Of a DNA stretch of 64,000 nt, positions 58,626 through 64,000 are shown piece by piece. This stretch comes from Streptomyces sp. NBC_01306. Its GTDB lineage: Bacteria > Actinomycetota > Actinomycetes > Streptomycetales > Streptomycetaceae. Position numbers and translations under genes: made by a program. The DNA is taken from positions 1,367,501-1,431,500 of the forward strand of contig NZ_JAPEPC010000001.1 in the NCBI RefSeq assembly GCF_026340465.1, given 5' to 3'. The stretch's first letter is position 1; the number at the start of each line of letters is the position of its first letter. The notes under the pieces are model-generated. The model was not told where the DNA came from and searched no databases. It worked only from the letters and a program-made list of their open reading frames with translations.

Positions 58626-60044
58626 TCAGGAGTCGAATCCGAGGCCGAGCCGGTCCATCGACTTGAGCCAGAGATTGCGCCGGCCGCCGTTCTCGTCAGC
58701 CCGCGCCAGCGACCACTTCGTCAGCCCGATCCCCGCCCAGGCGAACGGCTCGGGCGGGAACGGCAGCGGCTTGCTCCGCACCATCTCCAGACGGGTGCGC
58801 TCCGTCTCGGCCCCCGAGAGGAGGTCGAGCATCACATCGCCGCCGAACCGGGTGGCTCCGACACCGAGACCGGTGAAGCCCGCCGCATAGGCGACGCGGC
58901 CGCCGTGCGCCGTACCGAAGAAGGCCGAGAACCGCGAGCAGGTGTCGATCGCGCCGCCCCACGCATGGCTGAAGCGGACCCCTTCGAGCTGCGGGAAGCA
59001 GGTGAAGAAGTGCTCGGCGAGGGTCAGATAGGTGGCAGGGCGCTGGTCGAGTTCGGCGCTCAGCCTGCCGCCGTACGGATAGATCGCGTCGTAGCCGCCC
59101 CACAGGATGCGGTGGTCGGCGGTCAGCCGGAAGTAGTGGAACTGGTTGGCGCTGTCGCCGAGCCCCTGCCTGCCCCGCCAGCCGATCGACGCCAGTTGCT
59201 CGTCGGAGAGCGGCTCGGTCATCAGCGCGTAGTCGTAGACCGGGACGGTGTACGGGCGTACCCGCTTGACCAGCGAGGGGAAGATGTTCGTACCCAGCGC
59301 CACCTGCCCGGCGAAGACCCTGCCGTACGGGGTACGGACGGCCATCCCCGGTCCTGAGCGCACCAGGTCGAGACCTCGGGTGCGCTCGTACATCCGGACG
59401 CCGAGGTCCACGCAGGCCCGCTTGAGCCCCCAGGCCAGCTTGGCCGGATGCAGCATCGCGACGCCGCGCCGGTCCCAGAGCCCGGCGAGGAAGGTCGGGG
59501 AGTCCACTTCGGCCCGCAGGGCGTCCTGGTCGAGGAACTCCAGTCCCTCGAAGCCGAGTTCGGCGGTCTCCCGGTGCCAGTCGCGCAGCTCGTCGGCCTG
59601 GTGCGGCCGGGTGGCGACATCGATCTCGCCGGTGCGCTCGAAGTCGCAGTCGATCCCGTACCGGGCGACGGCGTCCTCGATGGCGTCGAGGTTGCGTGCG
59701 CCCAGCTGCTCCAGCTGCTTGATCTCGCCGGGCCAGCGTTCGAGACCGTTGGCCAGGCCGTGGGTCAGCGATGCGGCGCAGAAGCCGCCGTTGCGGCCCG
59801 AGGCGGCCCAGCCCACCTCGTGGCCCTCGATGAGGACCACGTCGAGGCCGGGGTCGCGCTCCTTCGCGAGGAGTGCGGTCCACAGACCGCTGTAGCCGCC
59901 CCCCACGACGAGGAGGTCGCAGCTGACGTCCCCGGTGAGGGCCGGCAGGACGGCGGGCTTGCCGGGGTCCTCCAGCCAGAACGACACCGGCTCGGCGTCG
60001 GCGAGCGATGCGGCAAGGGCACGGGTCATGGCAGCTGGGGCCAT
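58626..60044 (-). CDS. FAD-dependent oxidoreductase (DAO/PuuB-like)
   Basis: A 472-aa amine/amino-acid oxidase-type flavoenzyme. It has the FAD dinucleotide motif DLLVVGGGYSGLWTALLAKER near 43-63, the ribose-binding Glu in VVLIEGHEVG, the GWAASGRNGGF flavin loop and a C-terminal GFTGLGVGAT. These fit the PuuB/glycine-oxidase group. I chose the ATG at 60044 (GGAG eight bases before) over a GTG three codons earlier. It sits directly after the polyamine transporter genes on the same strand, so oxidation of a polyamine or gamma-glutamylated polyamine is likely; the substrate is inferred. Confidence 0.88.
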   Translation of the reverse strand: MAPAAMTRALAASLADAEPVSFWLEDPGKPAVLPALTGDVSCDLLVVGGGYSGLWTALLAKERDPGLDVVLIEGHEVGWAASGRNGGFCAASLTHGLANGLERWPGEIKQLEQLGARNLDAIEDAVARYGIDCDFERTGEIDVATRPHQADELRDWHRETAELGFEGLEFLDQDALRAEVDSPTFLAGLWDRRGVAMLHPAKLAWGLKRACVDLGVRMYERTRGLDLVRSGPGMAVRTPYGRVFAGQVALGTNIFPSLVKRVRPYTVPVYDYALMTEPLSDEQLASIGWRGRQGLGDSANQFHYFRLTADHRILWGGYDAIYPYGGRLSAELDQRPATYLTLAEHFFTCFPQLEGVRFSHAWGGAIDTCSRFSAFFGTAHGGRVAYAAGFTGLGVGATRFGGDVMLDLLSGAETERTRLEMVRSKPLPFPPEPFAWAGIGLTKWSLARADENGGRRNLWLKSMDRLGLGFDS

Positions 60045-60090
60045 GGGTTCCACTCCTTCGGGTCCTGCTCGGTGCGGGTCCTGCTCAGCA

Positions 60091-60154
60091 CGCTGTGCTG
60101 TTCAGTGCGTTGTGCTGTTCAGTGCGCTGTGCTGTTCAGTGCGCTGTGCTGTTC
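60091..60154. repeat. Four 17-bp tandem repeats at the potC 3' end
   Basis: Units CGCTGTGCTGTTCAGTG, CGTTGTGCTGTTCAGTG, CGCTGTGCTGTTCAGTG and a partial fourth start at 60091, 60108, 60125 and 60142. The last copies encode the potC C terminus (NSTAH and stop, minus strand); the others extend beyond the stop. Confidence 0.92.
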
Positions 60155-60945
60155 TTCCGGCGGTTGCTGATGAGCTGGCCGCCGAGTACCACCAGCACCG
60201 CGATGACGAACATCGCCGTGCCGATGACGTTGATCTGTACAGGGGTACCGCGCTGCGCCGATCCCCAGACGTACATGGGGAAGGTCACGGTCGACCCCGC
60301 ATTGAAGTTGGTGATGATGAAGTCGTCGAAGGACAGCGAGAAGGCGAGCAGCGCGCCCGCCGCGATCCCGGGTGACACGATCGGCAGGGTGACCCGCAGG
60401 AAGGTCTGCACCGGGCTCGCGTAGAGGTCGCGCGCGGCTTCTTCCAGCCGCGGGTCCATGGACATCACCCGGGCCTTGACGGCCGTGACCACGAAGCTCA
60501 GGCAGAACATGATGTGCGCGATGAGGATGGTCCAGAAGCCCAGCTGGGCACCCATGTTGAGGAACAGGGTGAGCAGCGAGGCGGCCATCACGACCTCGGG
60601 CATGGCCATCGGCAGGAAGATCAGCGAGTTGATCGCGCCGCGCGCCCGGAACCGGTAGCGGACCAGCGCGAAGGCGATCATCGTGCCGAGCACGGTGGAG
60701 CCGATCGTGGCCCAGACGGCGATCTCCAGCGAGAGATTCAGCGAGCCGCAGATGTCGGCGACCCCGCAGGGGTCCTTCCAGGCGTCCAGCGAGAACCGCT
60801 GCCAGCTGATGTTGAAGCGCCCGTTGGGCTTGTTGAAGGAGAAGACCATCACGACGACGTTGGGCAGGATCAGATACGCGAGGGTGATCAGCCCGGCGAC
60901 GGTGATGAGATTGCGGCGCAGCCACCGCGTGGAGTTCCTCAGCAT
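60136..60945 (-). CDS. potC: Polyamine ABC transporter permease (PotC-type)
   Basis: A 269-aa permease with six TM segments and the EAA loop EEAARDLYASPVQTFLRVTLPIVSPGI. It pairs with PotB in spermidine/putrescine uptake. Its ATG shares one base with the potB stop (TGATG), so the genes are coupled. The C-terminal codons lie inside a 17-bp tandem repeat array, so the end may vary between strains. Confidence 0.93.
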   Translation of the reverse strand: MLRNSTRWLRRNLITVAGLITLAYLILPNVVVMVFSFNKPNGRFNISWQRFSLDAWKDPCGVADICGSLNLSLEIAVWATIGSTVLGTMIAFALVRYRFRARGAINSLIFLPMAMPEVVMAASLLTLFLNMGAQLGFWTILIAHIMFCLSFVVTAVKARVMSMDPRLEEAARDLYASPVQTFLRVTLPIVSPGIAAGALLAFSLSFDDFIITNFNAGSTVTFPMYVWGSAQRGTPVQINVIGTAMFVIAVLVVLGGQLISNRRKNSTAH

Positions 60946-61877
60946 CAGACCAGGTCCTCCGTGCCGGCTCGGCGGATGTAGACGGTGACCATGATCAGCA
61001 CGATCGCCATGAGGATGAAGGAGAGCGCGGCCGCCGTCGGATAGTCGAGCACCCGCAGGAACTGCGACTGGATGACGCTGCCGACCATCTTGGTGTCGGT
61101 CGAGCCGAGCAGTTCGGAGTTGACGTAGTCACCGGCGGCCGGGATGAAGGTGAGCAGGGTGCCGGAGACGACGCCCGGCATGGAGAGCGGGAAGGTCACC
61201 TTGCGGAAGGTGGTGGCCGGGGTGGCGTAGAGGTCGCCCGCTGCTTCGTGCAGCCGCCCGTCGATCCGCTCCAGCGAGGTGTAGAGCGGCAGGATCATGA
61301 ACGGCAGGAAGTTGTAGGTGAGTCCGCAGACCACTGCCATGGGGGTGGCCAGCACCCGGCTGCCGTCGGTCCAGCCGAGCCAGCTGGTCACATCGAGGAT
61401 GTGCAGGGTGTTCAGGACGCCCACGACCGGGCCGCCGTCGGCGAGGATCGTCTTCCAGGCGAGCGTGCGGATCAGGAAGCTGGTGAAGAACGGCGCGATG
61501 ACCAGGATCAGCACCACATTGCGCCAGCGGCCCGCCTTGAAGGCGATGAGGTACGAGAGCGGGTAGCCGAGCAGCAGACAGAGGATCGTCGCCGTGCCCG
61601 CGTACAGCAGGGAGCGGATGAACTGCGGGTAGTACTCGTGCAGCGCGTCCCAGTACGTCTGGAAGTGCCAGGTGACCTGGAAGCCGTCCTCCAGCGAACC
61701 GGTCTGCACCGACGTCGACGCCTGGTAGATCATCGGCAGCGCGAAGAAGACCACCAGCCAGATGATGCCGGGCAGCAGCAGCCAGTACGGTACGAGCCGC
61801 TTGCGGACCGGGGGCTTGCGTACGGCGCCGGCCTCCTCCGCGGGGGCCTCGGCGAGCGGGGCCTCGGTGACGGTCAC
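60945..61877 (-). CDS. potB: Polyamine ABC transporter permease (PotB-type)
   Basis: A 310-aa permease with a polar 30-residue N terminus and six TM segments; EAA loop HEAAGDLYATPATTFRKVTFPLSMPGV. The GTG at 61877 overlaps the potA stop by four bases. Confidence 0.93.
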   Translation of the reverse strand: MTVTEAPLAEAPAEEAGAVRKPPVRKRLVPYWLLLPGIIWLVVFFALPMIYQASTSVQTGSLEDGFQVTWHFQTYWDALHEYYPQFIRSLLYAGTATILCLLLGYPLSYLIAFKAGRWRNVVLILVIAPFFTSFLIRTLAWKTILADGGPVVGVLNTLHILDVTSWLGWTDGSRVLATPMAVVCGLTYNFLPFMILPLYTSLERIDGRLHEAAGDLYATPATTFRKVTFPLSMPGVVSGTLLTFIPAAGDYVNSELLGSTDTKMVGSVIQSQFLRVLDYPTAAALSFILMAIVLIMVTVYIRRAGTEDLV

Positions 61878-63028
61878 GCGGCCTCCTCCGTACCGGCGCC
61901 CGCCTTGCCGGCGTCGACCGCCTGGTCGGCGTCGAGGCCGAAGGAGTGCCCGGGGTTCCAGTGCAGGACGACGTCCGCGCCCGGCGAAAGACGGGAGTCG
62001 CGCTCGACGTTCTGTACGTAGACCTCAAGACCGGGGCAGACCGGGCTGTCGATGACGTACTGCGTGGAGACGCCGATGAAGCTGGAGTCGGCTATGCGTC
62101 CGCTGATGCGGTTGCGGCCGTCGGCTATCTCCGCCGCGTCGTCCGCGTGCACCAGGGCGATCTTCTCGGGCCGCACCCCGACGAGCAGCTTGTCACCGGC
62201 GCTGGTGGCGGCCTTGCACCGGTCGGCGGGCAGCCGGAGCTCGGCCCCCGACGCCAGGACGGTGATGTCGGCCCCTGCCTCGGCGACTTCGGCCTCGATG
62301 AGGTTCGAGGTGCCGAGGAAGTTCGCGACGAAGGTGGTGTTCGGATTCTCGTACAGCTCGGCGGGGGCGCCCAGTTGCTCGACCCGGCCGCCGTTCATCA
62401 CCGCGACGGTGTCGGCCATGGTCATGGCCTCCTCCTGGTCGTGGGTGACATGGACGAAGGTGATGCCGACCTCGGTCTGGATGCGCTTGAGTTCCAGCTG
62501 CATCTGGCGGCGCAGCTTGAGGTCGAGAGCGCCGAGCGGCTCGTCGAGCAGCAGCACCTGCGGGTGGTTGATGAGCGCCCGTGCGACGGCGACGCGCTGC
62601 TGCTGGCCGCCGGAGAGCTGGTGCGGTTTGCGGTGCGCGAAGTCCCCGAGCTGGACGAGGTCGAGCATGTCGCCGACCTGCTTCTTGACGGACTTGATGC
62701 CGCGCCTGCGCAGCCCGAAGGCGATGTTCTCGGTCACGTCGAGGTGCGGGAAGAGCGCGTACGACTGGAAGACTGTGTTGACCGGGCGCTTGTACGGGGG
62801 CAGGTCGGTGACGTCCCGGTCGCCGAGCCGGACGGTGCCGGTGGTCGGGTCCTCCAGGCCGGCGATCATCCGCAGGGTGGTGGTCTTCCCGCAGCCGGAG
62901 GCGCCGAGGAGCGCGAAGAAGGAGCCCTGCGGGACGGTCAGGTCCAGTGGGTGCACCGCGGTGAAGGACCCGTAGGTCTTGCTGATCCCGGCGAGGCGGA
63001 CGTCGCCGCCTTCATTCGTCTGTGTCAT
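61874..63028 (-). CDS. potA: Polyamine ABC transporter ATP-binding protein (PotA-type)
   Basis: A 384-aa ATPase with Walker A GASGCGKTT near 43-51, signature HQLSGGQQQRVAVARAL, Walker B VLLLDEPLGALD and H-loop VTHDQEEA. A C-terminal TOBE domain (LLVGVRPEKIAL) follows, as in PotA. ATG 63028; 84 bases separate it from potD, an interval holding a 20-bp tandem repeat. Confidence 0.94.
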   Translation of the reverse strand: MTQTNEGGDVRLAGISKTYGSFTAVHPLDLTVPQGSFFALLGASGCGKTTTLRMIAGLEDPTTGTVRLGDRDVTDLPPYKRPVNTVFQSYALFPHLDVTENIAFGLRRRGIKSVKKQVGDMLDLVQLGDFAHRKPHQLSGGQQQRVAVARALINHPQVLLLDEPLGALDLKLRRQMQLELKRIQTEVGITFVHVTHDQEEAMTMADTVAVMNGGRVEQLGAPAELYENPNTTFVANFLGTSNLIEAEVAEAGADITVLASGAELRLPADRCKAATSAGDKLLVGVRPEKIALVHADDAAEIADGRNRISGRIADSSFIGVSTQYVIDSPVCPGLEVYVQNVERDSRLSPGADVVLHWNPGHSFGLDADQAVDAGKAGAGTEEAA

Positions 63029-63051
63029 GGATACGGTCCCGGGGGGTTCGT

Positions 63052-63091
63052 GGGAACAGAGGGAGAGCTGAGGGAACAGAGGGAGAACTGG
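63052..63091. repeat. 20-bp tandem duplication between potD and potA
   Basis: GGGAACAGAGGGAGAGCTGA (63052-63071) is followed by GGGAACAGAGGGAGAACTGG (63072-63091), 18 of 20 identical. It lies just past the potD stop. Confidence 0.85.
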
Positions 63092-63112
63092 GGGTGGTCG
63101 CGCGGGCCGGGG

Positions 63113-64000
63113 TCAGGCCCCGATGAGCCGGGAGAACTTCTCCTCGTACGCCGCGTCCTCCTTGCTGGAGAGCGAGCGGAAGACGTGCGACCGGGCGGCC
63201 ATCGCCTTGTCGGGGAGGATCAGCTGGTTGGCCGCCAGCTTGGGGTCGATCTTCGCGAGCTCCGGGCGGATACCGTCCACCGGGGAGAGGTAGTTGGTGT
63301 ACGCGGTGAGCTTGGCGGCGACGGCGGGCTCGTAGTAGTAGTCCATCAGCCGCTCGGCGTTGGAGGTGTGGCGGGCCTTGGCCGGAACCAGCATGTTGTC
63401 GCTGGATGTCAGGTAACCGGCTGCGGGGATCGCGTACTTGACGTGCGGATTGTCGTTCTGGAGCTGGGTGATGTCACCGCCCCAGGCGACACAGGCCGCG
63501 ATGTCGCCCTTGTCCAGGTCGCTGATGTAGTCGTTACCGGTGAAGCGGCGTATCTGCTTGGTGTCGACGCCCTTCTGGAGACGGCCGATCGCGGCGTCGA
63601 AGTCGGCGTCGGTGACCTTCGCCGGGTCCTTGCCCATGTCGAGCAGCGTCATCCCGACCGAGTCACGCATCTCCGAGAGGAAACCCACCCGCCCCTTGAG
63701 CTTGGGGTCGTCGAGGAGCTGGGTGATGGAGTCGACCTTGCGGCCGCCGGTCGCCTTCGTGTTGTAGGCGATGACGGTGGGGACACCGGCCCAGGGGTAC
63801 GAGTAGACGCGGCCGGGGTCCCAGTCGGGGTTGCGGAACTGTTCCGAGAGGTTCGTGTACGCGTGCGGGAGCAGCGACGCGTCGAGCCGTTCCACCCAGC
63901 CGAACCGGATCAGCCTGGCGGCCAGCCAGTCGGTGAGGATGATGATGTCCCGTCCGGTGTCCTGGCCGGCCGCGAGCTGTGGCTTGATCTTGCCGAAGAA
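63113..64000 (-). CDS. potD: Polyamine-binding protein (PotD-type), partial
   Basis: C-terminal part (295 residues) of a periplasmic/lipoprotein spermidine/putrescine-binding protein; the start and signal peptide lie beyond the right edge. Family features include DIIILTDWLAARL, YSYPWAGVPTVIAYN, GRVGFLSEMRDSVGMTLL, DIAACVAWGGDITQL and YYYEPAVAAKLTAYTNYLSPV. The reading frame stays open to the window end, so the GTG at 63895 is internal. First gene of potDABC here, ahead of the FAD oxidase. Confidence 0.93.
   Translation of the reverse strand, partial: FFGKIKPQLAAGQDTGRDIIILTDWLAARLIRFGWVERLDASLLPHAYTNLSEQFRNPDWDPGRVYSYPWAGVPTVIAYNTKATGGRKVDSITQLLDDPKLKGRVGFLSEMRDSVGMTLLDMGKDPAKVTDADFDAAIGRLQKGVDTKQIRRFTGNDYISDLDKGDIAACVAWGGDITQLQNDNPHVKYAIPAAGYLTSSDNMLVPAKARHTSNAERLMDYYYEPAVAAKLTAYTNYLSPVDGIRPELAKIDPKLAANQLILPDKAMAARSHVFRSLSSKEDAAYEEKFSRLIGA

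Overview
This is high-GC DNA (roughly 70%) with strong third-position G/C bias, GTG/TTG starts, purine-rich ribosome binding sites and many 4-base ATGA/GTGA/TTGA overlaps. Together with the gene order this identifies a Streptomyces (or very close relative) chromosomal core. From memory, the order follows the S. coelicolor SCO5744-to-SCO5667 stretch: dapA, thyX, dapB, M16 protease, pnp, rpsO, [bldB/ESX locus], ribF, truB, rbfA, ylxP, infB, ylxR, nusA, rimP, proS, ispG, rseP-like, dxr, aldehyde dehydrogenase, gabT, chitinase, FAD oxidoreductase and pot genes. I see no tRNA, rRNA, CRISPR array, prophage or insertion sequence.

Layout. 0-8.5 kb, mostly minus strand: lysine/DAP biosynthesis (dapA, dapB), thyX, two small membrane proteins, and rpsO-pnp-M16 protease. 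8.8-15.1 kb, plus strand: an orphan cytochrome oxidase subunit I with a small membrane protein, a BldB/DUF397 protein, and a 1127-aa Pro/Gln-rich MinD-type ATPase like those flanking Streptomyces ESX loci. No ESX secretion gene is present. 15.2-21.2 kb: a five-gene Dpp/Opp peptide ABC transporter operon. 21.4-23.6 kb: a divergent MFS exporter and ArsR regulator with a palindrome on the regulator start. 23.6-28.1 kb: ribF and a 1177-aa degenerate trypsin-like/P-loop protein. 28.3-35.4 kb: the rimP-nusA-ylxR-infB-ylxP-rbfA-truB translation operon.

35.5-37.4 kb, plus strand: a lipoprotein, a ferritin-like protein and an APH(6)-like pseudokinase, convergent with proS. 39.3-48.3 kb, minus strand: two GNAT acetyltransferases, ispG, a site-2 protease, dxr (two steps of the MEP isoprenoid pathway), an EPSP-synthase paralogue and an acyl-CoA dehydrogenase. 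48.5-64 kb: a group that looks like polyamine/GABA uptake and catabolism (aldehyde dehydrogenase, PucR regulator, gabT, PuuB-like oxidase, potABCD). It is interspersed with a TraG/FtsK-like membrane ATPase, a PAP2 phosphatase, a GH18 chitinase with a DasR-type operator, and a small unknown. potD runs off the right edge.

The most unusual observations are two apparent pseudoenzymes in housekeeping surroundings (the trypsin-like/P-loop protein and the APH-like protein), an ESX-locus flank without ESX genes, and recurrent 15-20 bp tandem duplications at 3' ends of genes. I found no convincing wholly new multi-gene system. The best candidate for undescribed biology is the degenerate protease-NTPase protein between ribF and truB. 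Statements about S. coelicolor order are recalled, not searched.
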